A stretch of DNA of 64,000 nt from Algiphilus sp965216485 (GTDB taxonomy: Bacteria; Pseudomonadota; Gammaproteobacteria; Nevskiales; Nevskiaceae): assembly GCF_965216485.1 (NCBI RefSeq), contig NZ_OZ244162.1, positions 2,294,001 to 2,358,000 of the forward strand, in the 5' to 3' direction. Shown here in pieces: positions 26,044-34,886 of this stretch. Every line of letters begins with the position of its first letter. The first letter of the stretch is position 1. A program made the position numbers and the translations under genes. The notes beneath the pieces were generated by a model that ran no database searches, had not been told where the DNA came from, and saw nothing but the letters and a program-made list of their open reading frames with translations.

Positions 26044-26070
26044 AAAGGCCCGGCGGAACACCGGGCCTTT
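26044..26070 (-). terminator. Rho-independent terminator (probably bidirectional)
   Basis: A 10-base GC-rich stem AAAGGCCCGG / CCGGGCCTTT with a 7-base loop lies just downstream of the outer-membrane protein gene at 26113. On the minus strand it is followed by TTTTTG-like tail, fitting termination of that gene; the symmetric ends would also stop plus-strand transcription. Confidence 0.85.
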
Positions 26071-26112
26071 GTGATGCCACATCGCCGGCCCTCGGGCCGG
26101 CGCGCTCCTGCT

Positions 26113-26721
26113 TTAGAAGTGGAAACCTGCACCCACGCGGATGTCGTCAAAGTCCACATCCGTGTCGTCATCCTCGAAACGGCTCATGCGATAGTCCGCG
26201 AAGATCGAGACGTTCGGGCTGGCCATGAAGCGCCCGCCAACCAGGAATTCCGGGCCGTCGGTGTCGTCAATCGACAGATAGCCGATGCTGCCGTGCACCG
26301 AGAAGCGCGGCGTTAGCATTGCCTCGAGTCCACCGTGCACGCCAAAGCCGGTCTCGTCATCCGACTCGCCAAATGGGGTGTCAAGCTCGACACGAACCAG
26401 TTCAGCGCGCGCATTCCACTGCACATCCGGGCCCAGCGGGGCGAAGAAGCCCACGCCACCGCGCAGTTGGTCGAATTCCAGTTCGGAGTCGTCGTACTCG
26501 ACGGCCTGGTATTCGCCGGTCAGGAAGAGCTGGTCCGCAAACTGGGCACGGCCTTTCACGCCAAAACCATCGCCATCGTCGTCACCGCCACCAAGCTCGA
26601 TTTCGGCGCTCGGGATGTAATAGCCATCGATATGGCCAATGGAATCCGTCGCAGCGAAAGCCGGGGCGGATGCGAGGCTAGCGCCAAGAATGGCGATGGC
26701 CGAGGTCATGGATCCCTTCAT
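26113..26721 (-). CDS. Small outer-membrane beta-barrel protein
   Basis: The 202-residue protein has a cleavable signal (SLASAPAFA, cut near residue 23) and a mature part made of alternating amphipathic strands with acidic Gly/Asp turns, ending in Phe (VGAGFHF), the outer-membrane insertion signature. It is about the size of eight- to ten-stranded OmpA/OmpX-type barrels. Two further proteins with the same design lie at 40484 and 53619. A strong terminator follows. Function is unknown. Confidence 0.78.
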   Translation of the reverse strand: MKGSMTSAIAILGASLASAPAFAATDSIGHIDGYYIPSAEIELGGGDDDGDGFGVKGRAQFADQLFLTGEYQAVEYDDSELEFDQLRGGVGFFAPLGPDVQWNARAELVRVELDTPFGESDDETGFGVHGGLEAMLTPRFSVHGSIGYLSIDDTDGPEFLVGGRFMASPNVSIFADYRMSRFEDDDTDVDFDDIRVGAGFHF

Positions 26722-26931
26722 GTGTACTCCTTATCTACGTTGTGTGTGCACCTGCAGCGTGCAGGATGCACTATGTTGGCGCAGAAATGTGAATTGATGG
26801 TGAATAGAGTCACGTATCCTTGCTTGGCGCTGTTGCCTCCGGTGGACGCCACCCCTGCACCTCTCCTACCGTGCGCGTGTTCGTCCCGCTCATGCGGAAA
26901 GCGCCGATCACTACCCGGACAAGGAGGTGTC

Positions 26932-27501
26932 ATGCCCCACGCACTCGTACTGATTGCCGATGGCTCGGAGGAAACCGAAGCGGTCACCACCATCGACGTA
27001 CTGCGTCGGTCCGAGGTCTCGGTGACGGTCGCCGGGCTCGACGGCCTCGAGATCGAGGCGTCACGCGGCGTCCGGCTCAGGGCAGATGCCTGTCTGGATG
27101 ACGTGTTGGGACGCGATTACGATCTTGTCGTACTACCCGGTGGCAAGCAGGGAGCCGAGCGGCTGCGCGATGACCCGCGTGTTGTGGAGCTACTACGCCG
27201 ACAGCACGCGGCCGGTCGGCGTATCGGCGCGATCTGCGCGGCCCCCATTGCGCTCGTTGCCGCGGGCATCCTGCAAGGGCGTCAAGCCACCAGCTATCCG
27301 GGCTTCCTGCAGCACGGTGAAGCCGAACTCCGCGAGGAGGCCGTGGTGGTGGACGGTGTCATCACCACCTCGCGCGGACCCGCCACGGCCATGGCTTTCG
27401 CCCTCGCACTGGTCGAGCAACTGTGCGGGCGCGCAGCGCGCGATGAGAATGCCGAGCGACTGCTCTACACCCAGACTGTCCAGACTGCCGCCACAGGCTG
27501 A
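26932..27501 (+). CDS. DJ-1/YajL family protein
   Basis: The 189-residue protein has the DJ-1/PfpI fold: N-terminal ALVLIADGSEETEA with the conserved Glu, the LPGG segment, and the nucleophile elbow GAICAAP with the reactive Cys (about residue 106). YajL/DJ-1 proteins act in protection from glycation or oxidative stress. A perfect AAGGAGGT ribosome-binding site lies 3-10 bases before the ATG. It is divergent from the barrel protein gene and convergent with the ZIP pseudogene. Confidence 0.93.
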   Translation: MPHALVLIADGSEETEAVTTIDVLRRSEVSVTVAGLDGLEIEASRGVRLRADACLDDVLGRDYDLVVLPGGKQGAERLRDDPRVVELLRRQHAAGRRIGAICAAPIALVAAGILQGRQATSYPGFLQHGEAELREEAVVVDGVITTSRGPATAMAFALALVEQLCGRAARDENAERLLYTQTVQTAATG

Positions 27502-27552
27502 TCCACCGACACAGCCCCTTCCGACGCTGGCAGGCGGCGCACAGCGCCGAAA

Positions 27553-28274
27553 TTAACCCTGACCGAGCAGCAGATCCCCGCCGAGCGCCAGGCAGAAGCC
27601 GAAGACGGCGCCCAGCGGGGGCGCCCAATGCTTGTCCAGTCGCGACTGCGGCGCGATGTCCTGAAACAGCAGATAGAGGATGCCACCTGCGGCGAAGAGC
27701 ATGATCGCGCCCATCACCACCGGCTGTTCCGCCAGAAAGACAAAGCCCAGCAGTCCGGCCAAGGGCCCCACGGGGACGAGCCACACCATGGTGCGCAGGA
27801 TGGTCTTGGGCGCCCGCCCACCATGGGCGGCAAGTTCGCGATAGCTGTTGAAGCCCTCGGGCAGATTCTGCAACCCGATCAACAGTGCCAGCAGGGGCGC
27901 CATGGTCGATCCGGTAGCCACCAAGCCCCCAGTGCGATGGCTTCCGGCACATAGTCCAGAATCATCCCGGTCAGCTGCGGCGCCTCGCGGCGGCGCAGAC
28001 CGAGCGCCCGCTCCAGCCCAAAGAAGACCAGGCCACCGGCCATGACGACCGACAAGGCCCACGGCGTCCCCGCCATATGCGCCACCCCTTCGGGCACCAG
28101 CACCATGGCAACGGCGCCTAGCAGAATGCCGCCGCCGAAGGCGATGACAAAATGCCGGAACTCGCGCTCCAGCCAATGCGGGCGTACACGCTCCATCCGC
28201 GCCGCCATTGCGCCCAATAGAATGCAGGCGCCAGCGCCTGCACTGAGCCCGACAATCGCGAATAGCTCATGCAT
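27553..28274 (-). pseudogene. ZIP family metal transporter, frameshifted
   Basis: Two overlapping frames together encode one complete ZIP-like transporter. The 5' frame (ATG 28274) gives MHELFAIVGLSAGAG to DYVPEAIALGA; the 3' frame continues LVATGSTMAPLLALLIGLQNLPEG and ends with LALGGDLLLGQG at 27553. The switch falls in a run of five C (27926-27930, five G in the gene); a sixth G would restore the frame. So either the gene is inactivated by a one-base deletion or this is a sequencing/assembly homopolymer error. The family usually transports Zn2+ or other divalent cations; here HN of the usual HNLPEG motif is QN. Confidence 0.85.
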
Positions 28275-28444
28275 GCGCGCGCCTCCCCTGGATCGCAGGT
28301 GCCGACCTTCGGCCTGCCGCCCGCCCGATGCGGTCACGGGTGAGGCAGATCCCTTGCGGCAACCGGCTCAGGCAACCCGAGGGTGGTAATGGCGATGCCG
28401 ACAATGCCTTTACCTCGCGGTGTGCTGTGGGCAGCGCCGCGGCC

Positions 28445-28840
28445 CTAGCTCGCCCCCGGCACCGCAGCCGCCTCGCGGACCAGATCCGGCATCCAGCGTC
28501 GCTCGAGCCAGCCGAGACCGGCGACATAGACCGCCTCAAGGCCCAGATGCAGCACGCCAAAGGAGGTCAACCCTTCCCAGAGCGCGGCAATGTAGACCAG
28601 GCATAAGACACCCCAGGCCATATTGGCGCGCCACAACAGGCCTAAGCGCCAGCGCGAGCGACGAGCACTGAGCACCAGCGTCCCCGAATAGCAGCCATAG
28701 GCCACGTTGACGATCCCCATGAACACCACAAAGGCGAGGGGCATGCCGTAGAAGGACACCAGCCATGGCGCGAAGATCAGTACCAGAACACCAACCAGCA
28801 GCCCGCCCAAGGCGTCAAAGATCAGAATGCGCGGCTTCAT
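28445..28840 (-). CDS. Four-TM hypothetical membrane protein
   Basis: The 131-residue product has four hydrophobic helices and a basic loop (RRSRWRLG) between helices two and three. The ATG at 28840 has GGGAGAAACG upstream. Its 5' end overlaps the 3' end of the alpha/beta hydrolase gene by 26 bases on the same strand, so translation may be coupled. No family can be named. Confidence 0.65.
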   Translation of the reverse strand: MKPRILIFDALGGLLVGVLVLIFAPWLVSFYGMPLAFVVFMGIVNVAYGCYSGTLVLSARRSRWRLGLLWRANMAWGVLCLVYIAALWEGLTSFGVLHLGLEAVYVAGLGWLERRWMPDLVREAAAVPGAS

Positions 28841-29702
28841 CGTTTCTCCCATCCAAACCCATTGCGGCCGTATCGGCCAGGAAACGCGTGATCTCGCCGA
28901 GCAGCGCACCCGGCGCTTCTTCGATCACCAGATGCCCCGCATCCGCGATCGTGCGCAAGCGGGCATTGCCCAGCGCGGCCGTCAGTCGCCGGCCCTGCTC
29001 GACCGGTATCCAGGTATCCGCCTCCCCCCAGAGCACCAGACTCGGCTCGTCGATGCGACCGTACTGCGGCTCGACAGCCTCGGTATAGGCGGCATCCGCC
29101 TGTGCCATCTGCCGGTAGAAGGCCGCCTGCCCCTCGGGCTGACACCACGGCTGTACGGTGGCATGCAGCACCGCCTCCGCGAGCGGGTGGTGCGCCGCGC
29201 CCATGATGTAGCGACGGCAGAGCGCCTCGTGCATGGCCGGCGGCAGCCCAGCAAAGGCGGCCTCGTGCGCGGCCACATGACGGAAGAAGTCGGAACCCCA
29301 GGGCGACATTGCCACCGCATCGATCAGAATCAGCCGCGAAAAACGATGCCCGTCCAGCAAGCGCGTCCGCAGCGCCGTCGCACCCCCGAAATCGTGGCCG
29401 ATGACAATGGGCTCGTGCAGCCCCCAGTGCTGCAACAGCGCGGACAGGACCCGGTTCTGGATGCCCAACGACACATCACCCGGCCGCTGGTCGGACTGGC
29501 CATAGCCCAGCAGATCGAAATAGAACACCTTGAACTGCCCGGCCAAGCCCTGAATCAGGTGCCGCAGGTTGAAGGACGACCAGGGCGTACCGTGCACCAT
29601 CACGACGGGCGGCCCCGCGCCCTGGACGTCGTAACGAACCCGGCGGCCATCGACCTCAATCGACTGGCGCAGTTGCCAATCGGATGCGGAGTACGGAGGC
29701 AT
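28815..29702 (-). CDS. Alpha/beta hydrolase (haloalkane dehalogenase/epoxide hydrolase-like)
   Basis: The 295-residue protein has the oxyanion HGTPWSS, the FDLLGYGQSD strand-turn, the nucleophile elbow GHDFGG with Asp as nucleophile (as in haloalkane dehalogenases and epoxide hydrolases), and late WGEADTWIP (acid) and AGHLV (His). An Asp nucleophile suggests dehalogenase or epoxide hydrolase chemistry rather than esterase. The ATG at 29702 starts the conserved part; about 85 in-frame residues before it are not conserved and overlap other sequence. Confidence 0.85.
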   Translation of the reverse strand: MPPYSASDWQLRQSIEVDGRRVRYDVQGAGPPVVMVHGTPWSSFNLRHLIQGLAGQFKVFYFDLLGYGQSDQRPGDVSLGIQNRVLSALLQHWGLHEPIVIGHDFGGATALRTRLLDGHRFSRLILIDAVAMSPWGSDFFRHVAAHEAAFAGLPPAMHEALCRRYIMGAAHHPLAEAVLHATVQPWCQPEGQAAFYRQMAQADAAYTEAVEPQYGRIDEPSLVLWGEADTWIPVEQGRRLTAALGNARLRTIADAGHLVIEEAPGALLGEITRFLADTAAMGLDGRNDEAAHSDL

Positions 29703-29817
29703 CCCCTGCTTCCTCGGCGTGGCATCACCGCCACACCGGCATTCTAGACGGCTGCTGCTACCACGTCCGCCGCAGGCCGGCGCTGTGCATGCCTCGCCCA
29801 GGCAGCGCCTGGCGGCG

Positions 29818-30297
29818 TCACTCCATCCATTCCGCAGGCAATGGCGGCGATACCGCCTCGGACCCCAGAATCTCGGCAAATACATCGGCAGGCGCAACCA
29901 GACCCTCGGCACCCGCAAAGGCGTATTGCAGCTGCCCGCTCGCCACCACCCGCGCATTGCGCAGGAACTCCTGCGCCATGAAGAAGCGCTTCTGGTTCCA
30001 GCCGATGATCTGCGTGCGCAGGCTGAAACGCTCGAAGGGCATGAGCGAGCGCTTGTAGCGCATGGCGCAATGCGCCACTGGTACGCCCAGTCGCCGACGT
30101 CGCGCCGTCCGCATGATGCCGCTGCGGACCAGGAGTTCGTTGCGCGCCCGGTTCATCAACTGCAGGTAGCGCACGTTGTCCATGTGCATGCCCAGATTGA
30201 GATCGCTCGGCCAGACCAGGGACTGGTGCACCAGGGGCGCGTCCAGGGGATGACCGGGCTGTGCGATGGAGCGCAGTGCAGAGCTGAAGAAGCGCAT
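29818..30297 (-). CDS. Thioesterase-like (hotdog fold) protein
   Basis: The 159-residue protein has a 4HBT_2-type hotdog domain: the WPSDLNLGMHMDNVRYL helix-start motif (Asp/Asn of the thioesterase active site), YKRSLMPFE and F....FLRNARVVASGQ. The likely reaction is acyl-CoA hydrolysis. Start at 30297 leaves a short basic N-terminus. It is separate from both neighbours by about 100 bases. Confidence 0.8.
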   Translation of the reverse strand: MRFFSSALRSIAQPGHPLDAPLVHQSLVWPSDLNLGMHMDNVRYLQLMNRARNELLVRSGIMRTARRRRLGVPVAHCAMRYKRSLMPFERFSLRTQIIGWNQKRFFMAQEFLRNARVVASGQLQYAFAGAEGLVAPADVFAEILGSEAVSPPLPAEWME

Positions 30298-30388
30298 ATC
30301 AATCTTCCGTGAGAAGCAGAGCAGCGGCGAGTTCCCTCACCAACGGCCGCGGATCATACCGGAGCCAGGAGAGCCGCTGACCCGCTGC

Positions 30389-30847
30389 CTAGGCCCCCGC
30401 TGCCTCCCGGCGCAGCCATTGCACCCAACGGCGCTGGCGGTGCCGGTAGAAGAGCTGCGCGAACAACCAGATGAAAGGAGTCAGCACGCCTGCGCGAATC
30501 TCGATCTCATCGACGTAGTGCACGCGCCCCGGCGCCACGTCTTCGAAGTGAATGCGATGGTTCCAGACGCGCGCCAACTGGCCGCTTTCCTCACTCTGAA
30601 TCGTGTGCGTGGCAGGGTCGATGCGCACCAGCCGGATGGTATGCCGACCCAGTGGCAGCACGTGCAGGAAGTACAGGCGCAATTCGTAGGGCACGCCTTC
30701 TTCCCATCGCGCGGGAAGCGTTCCCCCCTCCGCGGGCACAAAGACCAGGAGCGGCGCAGCCACAAATACCAGTGAACGCGGCTGCATGATCTGCTCCCAG
30801 AACACCTCCGCCGAGCAATCAAAATGACGATCAATACGCGCCAACAT
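30389..30847 (-). CDS. SRPBCC family (polyketide cyclase-like) protein
   Basis: The 152-residue protein fits the START/SRPBCC ligand-binding fold: an N-terminal DCSAEVFWEQIM helix, strands through the middle, and a long C-terminal helix ending RRRWVQWLRREA. A family of such proteins handles lipids or acts in ubiquinone metabolism; no specific motif identifies the ligand. An AGGAGGCAGG site precedes the ATG at 30847. Confidence 0.7.
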   Translation of the reverse strand: MLARIDRHFDCSAEVFWEQIMQPRSLVFVAAPLLVFVPAEGGTLPARWEEGVPYELRLYFLHVLPLGRHTIRLVRIDPATHTIQSEESGQLARVWNHRIHFEDVAPGRVHYVDEIEIRAGVLTPFIWLFAQLFYRHRQRRWVQWLRREAAGA

Positions 30848-30900
30848 CGCAATCCTGCCTCCTGACGGAATCCACGAATCGAAGCGCCATGTCGATGGCA

Positions 30901-31296
30901 CTAACTGATATCGACGATGCGGATCAGTCGTCCATCCTCGAAGGTGAATTCGGAGCGCCCCTCGAGGCGGAGTTCCTGCCCGGCCTTCATGCCATTCGGC
31001 AGGTCACAGGCCAGCACCCCTTCAAAGGCAACCTGGATCGCGGCCTCTTTGCTCGTTTCCGAGAACGCCAGCAGCGTCTGGCGGCGCGCAGCGAATATCG
31101 TCTTGGCCTGTTCCGCCATCTGCCGCAATGACGCCGCCCCATCAGCCTGGGCAGTGACTTCACCGGCGGTGATGTTCTGGAAGACCACGTCGTCGTGCAC
31201 CGTGGCCATCATTGCCTCGACATCGAAGCGGTTATAGGCATCGAGGTAACGCAGAATCAGTGCGCGCTTGGAATCAGCATCCATGGTGTCACTCAC
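30901..31296 (-). CDS. SnoaL/NTF2-like protein
   Basis: The 131-residue protein has an NTF2-like cone fold: YLDAYNRFDVEAMMATVHDDVVFQNITAG at the start, a central helix and beta strands ending EFTFEDGRLIRIVDIS. The SnoaL group includes cyclases and small isomerases, but catalytic residues cannot be assigned. It is 53 bases upstream (minus strand) of the SRPBCC gene and 12 bases from the YaiI gene, so a small operon is likely. Confidence 0.72.
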   Translation of the reverse strand: MSDTMDADSKRALILRYLDAYNRFDVEAMMATVHDDVVFQNITAGEVTAQADGAASLRQMAEQAKTIFAARRQTLLAFSETSKEAAIQVAFEGVLACDLPNGMKAGQELRLEGRSEFTFEDGRLIRIVDIS

Positions 31297-31308
31297 AAAA
31301 AAAAGGCT

Positions 31309-31767
31309 TTATACCGGCTTCTTGTGACGCTTTTGAAGCCATCGATCGAGCGCATTGCCGAACGCCTGCTTGTCGCGCGCGTTGAGGGCGGCCGGCCCGT
31401 CGCTCTGAATGCCACTGCTGCGCATGGTCTCCATGAAATCGCGGATGTTCAAACGCGGCTTGATGTTGTCCTTGGTCAACAACTCGCCGCGCGGGCTGAG
31501 CGCCAGAGCCCCTTTGCTGATGACCTCATCTGCCAGCGGGATATCGCTGGTGATGACGAGATCCCCTGGCGCACAACGACGCACGATCTCGTTATCCGCC
31601 ACATCAAAGCCCTTGGCGACCTGCACACTGGTCACATAGCGCGATCGCGGCGTCCGGATCGGCTGATTGGCGACCAGCGTCACCGGTGTCTCCGTCCGTT
31701 CCGCCGCGCGAAAGAGGATGTCCTTGATGACGCCTGGACACGCATCAGCATCCACCCAGATGGACAT
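31309..31767 (-). CDS. YaiI/YqxD family PIN-like protein
   Basis: The 152-residue protein has the DUF188 pattern: IWVDADACPGVIKDILFRAAERTE at the N-terminus, VADNEIVRRCAPGDLVITSDIPLADEVI, and the KQAFGNALDRWL tail. DUF188 is related to PIN/FEN nuclease folds with a likely acidic metal site (Asp5, Asp7). The exact function is unknown. Length is normal. Confidence 0.88.
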   Translation of the reverse strand: MSIWVDADACPGVIKDILFRAAERTETPVTLVANQPIRTPRSRYVTSVQVAKGFDVADNEIVRRCAPGDLVITSDIPLADEVISKGALALSPRGELLTKDNIKPRLNIRDFMETMRSSGIQSDGPAALNARDKQAFGNALDRWLQKRHKKPV

Positions 31768-31802
31768 GGCTTAGCTTCTCCTCTGATGCAGCTGTGCGCG
31801 CT

Positions 31803-32768
31803 TCAGGATGGTGACTGAGCACCGCTCAGCCATTGGTGCGCGAAATGCAGTTTACGGCGCGCGCGCTCGGAAAGGATGAAGGGATAGAGGTCCGACAATC
31901 CCATTGCCCGGTTGACATGGTTCATCCCCACCGTCAGGCCCGCCGCCGTATGGATCAGGCGTTCCGCGTCCGCTTCCGCGTAGGGATCCCAGTTCGCGCT
32001 CGGCAATTGCGGCGCCCACAAGCCACTGGCGACAAAGCTGTCGGCAATATCCGTCAGGTGCAGCAGATGGGCAACCGTCTCCGCCCAATCCTCGTGCGGA
32101 TGGGAGGCGGCATAGCTGGTGAGATAGGCCTGTTCCCATTGCGGTGGCGGGCCGTTGTCGTAATAGGCCTGCAGAGCCTCGCCATAGTCGCGCCGCTCGT
32201 CACCGAACTCGGCACGAAAGGCGTCCAGAAAATCCGTACGCACGCTCAAACGCCACCAGAGCACGTGCGACATCTCATGCCGCATATGCCCGAGCATGGT
32301 GCGATAGGGCTCGAACAGAGCTTCCCGGCGCATGGTCAGGAGAATCGGATCTCCTTCCGCGACGCTGATGGTGACGACCCCCTGGGAATGCCCCATGGTG
32401 ATCGGAAGCGCCCCCTCGGCTAGCATGTGAAAGGCCGGTGACGGGCCAGGATCGCTGGCGCTGAACCACCCCCAACGCGCCAGATTGTCCAGAGCCCATC
32501 GCTTGGCAGCTTCCGCCTTTGCCCAATGCGGAATCGCGTCCTGGATCGATGGGTCGGGCGCGAGGTGCGTCATGGCACAGGAGCGGCACAACGCATTCGG
32601 ACCGGCCGCCGTCCAGTTGCAGCCCAGCAACGCGCGGTTCACACAGAAGGGCTGCGAAGCCGTGAAGGCCATGGCGTCGGGGTTGTAGGCCACGGCCAAT
32701 CCCCTACTGGTGACCAGATTGTCAAACCAGAGCGCATCGCTTCCTTCGGGATTCCCAAAAACGCGCAA
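31803..32768 (-). CDS. Putative zinc-binding metallopeptidase (DUF2248-like) with degenerate N-terminal zinc knuckle
   Basis: The 321-residue protein has the zincin motif HEMSH (about residues 164-168) and EDWAETVAHLLH later in the sequence, with FGDERRDY and the tyrosine-rich YLTSYAASHP segment, fitting the DUF2248 peptidase family. That family usually starts with two CxxC zinc knuckles; here the second is present (Cys42, Cys50, Cys61, Cys64), but the first pair is replaced by non-Cys residues in MRVFGNPEGSD and VTSRG. The start is a TTG at 32768 with AGGAG 8 bases upstream; no ATG fits, because TAG closes the frame upstream. Confidence 0.8.
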   Translation of the reverse strand: MRVFGNPEGSDALWFDNLVTSRGLAVAYNPDAMAFTASQPFCVNRALLGCNWTAAGPNALCRSCAMTHLAPDPSIQDAIPHWAKAEAAKRWALDNLARWGWFSASDPGPSPAFHMLAEGALPITMGHSQGVVTISVAEGDPILLTMRREALFEPYRTMLGHMRHEMSHVLWWRLSVRTDFLDAFRAEFGDERRDYGEALQAYYDNGPPPQWEQAYLTSYAASHPHEDWAETVAHLLHLTDIADSFVASGLWAPQLPSANWDPYAEADAERLIHTAAGLTVGMNHVNRAMGLSDLYPFILSERARRKLHFAHQWLSGAQSPS

Positions 32769-32855
32769 TCGTGACGCTCCTGGAGGTCCTGCCTCCGCTT
32801 GACCCTAGGTGGTGCAGCAACCCAATCGCGACGCAGGCAGCGCAGCGGCCAAGCA

Positions 32856-33353
32856 TCAGGGCATACCGTGCAGTGTAAGGAGCAGCAGCACAGTTGCCAG
32901 GCAGGCTGCGAGCGTACGACGCCGATTCCAACGATTCCAGCGCGCCTCGAAGACCACGCGTGCGCGATGCACTTGCTCGTCGTCCAGATCATCGACCACG
33001 CAGGCCTGCAAGGTATTGTTCAACGGAATGTTGATGATGGCGGTGGGCAGTTGTACGCCAAGCAGATAGACACCGGTAGCGCCTATGAGCCATATCTGTG
33101 GTAGGCCCTCGAGGAGCACAAGGCCGGACACCGTCACCCCAAGCAACACCAGGGCAGAGCCCACCCAGATCAGCAAGAACAATGGCTGTCCGCGCTGGAT
33201 CACGCCATCCATCTCTTGAAAGGCACGAACAAATCCGCGATCCGTCAAGCGCGCAATGCCGGGCATGACGACGGAGGCAAAGGCCCACAGAAAACCAGCA
33301 ACCAGGCTCACCAGCAGCGCAGCCACCATAACCCCCAAGAGCAGAGCATTCAT
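32856..33353 (-). CDS. DUF1772 (anthrone oxygenase-like) membrane protein
   Basis: The 165-residue protein has four hydrophobic helices in the DUF1772 arrangement with Asn-rich LNNTLQA and NIPLNNT segment and a terminal basic R..W..WNRRRT region. Members include the anthrone oxygenase family in fungi; bacterial members have unknown substrates. It runs convergently to nothing and is 82 bases from the next minus-strand gene. Confidence 0.72.
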   Translation of the reverse strand: MNALLLGVMVAALLVSLVAGFLWAFASVVMPGIARLTDRGFVRAFQEMDGVIQRGQPLFLLIWVGSALVLLGVTVSGLVLLEGLPQIWLIGATGVYLLGVQLPTAIINIPLNNTLQACVVDDLDDEQVHRARVVFEARWNRWNRRRTLAACLATVLLLLTLHGMP

Positions 33354-33435
33354 AACGATTCGAGCCTCATGCCCCGGAGTCGCGTGGGTCCATCATATGG
33401 CCGTCGTTCCTAGCGCCGACCTTGATTGCAATGGC

Positions 33436-33909
33436 TTACTGCAGCGCCTCGCCACGGGGACAGTCAAAGGCGCCTTCGGCGGATACGGTGACCCCGTCGT
33501 TGTCCTTGGTGATAAAAGAAAAATTGCCAACAACCCGGTCATCGAAACGAGTGAACTCCACCTGCCCTTCCGTTTCAATGGAGTACATGTCGCCGTCGCT
33601 CGTCACTGAACCGCCGAGTGTTGCCGCACTGCCTCGATAGGCATACTGCACGGGATAACTGCCCGGCTCGGCGCTTCCGAACTTCGGCGAAAAGAAGAGG
33701 TTTGCAGAAGGTCCGTAGGCATTCTCCGGTCTTAATTGCAGTGTCCAGTTCTTGCCATACTTGCTGAAGTAAAGGCTGCATTTCGCCTGCTCGTAGCGAC
33801 CGTCCACCGCACCTTCAAGAACATAGTGGTTCTTACCCGTCGGCTCCGCCAACAAGGGTGTACTCACCACACAAGAAAGCATCACAAAGACTACCACTAA
33901 AATATTCAT
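33436..33909 (-). CDS. Secreted hypothetical protein
   Basis: The 157-residue product has a signal peptide ending near residue 21 (STPLLA) and a small mature domain containing two Cys. The ATG at 33909 follows an AAGGAGGGCG site; the longer start at 33933 adds eight residues with no support. The region is visibly richer in A and T than the neighbours. No family is recognised. Confidence 0.6.
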   Translation of the reverse strand: MNILVVVFVMLSCVVSTPLLAEPTGKNHYVLEGAVDGRYEQAKCSLYFSKYGKNWTLQLRPENAYGPSANLFFSPKFGSAEPGSYPVQYAYRGSAATLGGSVTSDGDMYSIETEGQVEFTRFDDRVVGNFSFITKDNDGVTVSAEGAFDCPRGEALQ

Positions 33910-34048
33910 CACGCCCTCCTTATTGCCAACCATAGATATCCAGCATGATATTGCCCGGTACGCAATTATTTTCTAGCGCACATAGTCAATATGGAAACAA
34001 AATTACCCTAACGCGATAAATAATCGCCATAACGATCGAGCCAGCTGA

Positions 34049-34633
34049 TCAAGAACTGCGCCTCAATATAGAGACACGATCAAAGCCCAGTGCGCCGCAA
34101 CCACTGCTACTCACCAAGACCACTTCGTTTTGGGAAACGGAGATCACCCGGGGAACAATCCTATTTTCCACATCACCGATTTCCTGTGTCGGATTAATGT
34201 AGGAAAAAAGAACCACTCCAGGTGCTAAAACCTCCCACACCTGATTATCCTCCCTGTGATCGCAAATACCGTTCCTGGGACCTTCGCCCGCCCCCATTCC
34301 AATGGCGGCGAAAGATCCACGAATTAGATCGAAGGCCCCTCCAGATGAAATGAGCACTTCTCCAGTATCGAGGTGAACATCATTTGGGCTCAAACCGCGA
34401 TTTTCTATTTGCCAACGTCCGATTATCACTTCCTCAAACGGGAGCACAAGATCCTTAAAGGCAGCTTGAACGGTACCCTCCAAGTTCACCTTGCCAGAAA
34501 CCTTTTCCAATATCACATTTCTTGCTAGCACCTTCAGATCTGGATCAGTGGAGTCTTGCGCTTTGCTGTCAGAAATGCAGCCAGAAAGCACCCATCCCGA
34601 AACAAGAATACCGATTAAGCTGAAAACTCTCAT
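34049..34633 (-). CDS. Lipoprotein of unknown function
   Basis: The 194-residue product begins with a lipoprotein signal with lipobox VLSGC (about Cys19) and then a 170-residue mature domain containing a few Cys (about residues 124 and 180). An in-frame extension to 34714 lacks a signal at its own start, so the ATG at 34633 is chosen. The DNA is AT-richer than the surroundings, consistent with acquired sequence. No homologue is recognised. Confidence 0.55.
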   Translation of the reverse strand: MRVFSLIGILVSGWVLSGCISDSKAQDSTDPDLKVLARNVILEKVSGKVNLEGTVQAAFKDLVLPFEEVIIGRWQIENRGLSPNDVHLDTGEVLISSGGAFDLIRGSFAAIGMGAGEGPRNGICDHREDNQVWEVLAPGVVLFSYINPTQEIGDVENRIVPRVISVSQNEVVLVSSSGCGALGFDRVSILRRSS

Positions 34634-34886
34634 CCCCCACCCCTTGTATTGCAATAAATGAATAGCGCTGAAGCATATTCCGAATTGTTTCAGCATAAAG
34701 GAATATACCCGCACTTACCGGGAATGTCACACCGATCATTCTGCTGCCTGACGCGACGGCCCCCGCATGTTGCGCACTTGCTTCGTTTTCAGGCATACGC
34801 TAGGCGGAGGTTGCCGACCCCCGTACCAGTATGCTCAACGCATAGCTACCGCTAGTTCCAGACGGTCGACCTCTCGCAAGCAAACA

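Noticed and set aside
32639..32992. A frameshift that would restore the first zinc knuckle of the zinc peptidase.
   Set aside because: The alternative frame gives no CxxC in the right place, and the in-frame residues still line up with the family, so the loss is real rather than an error.
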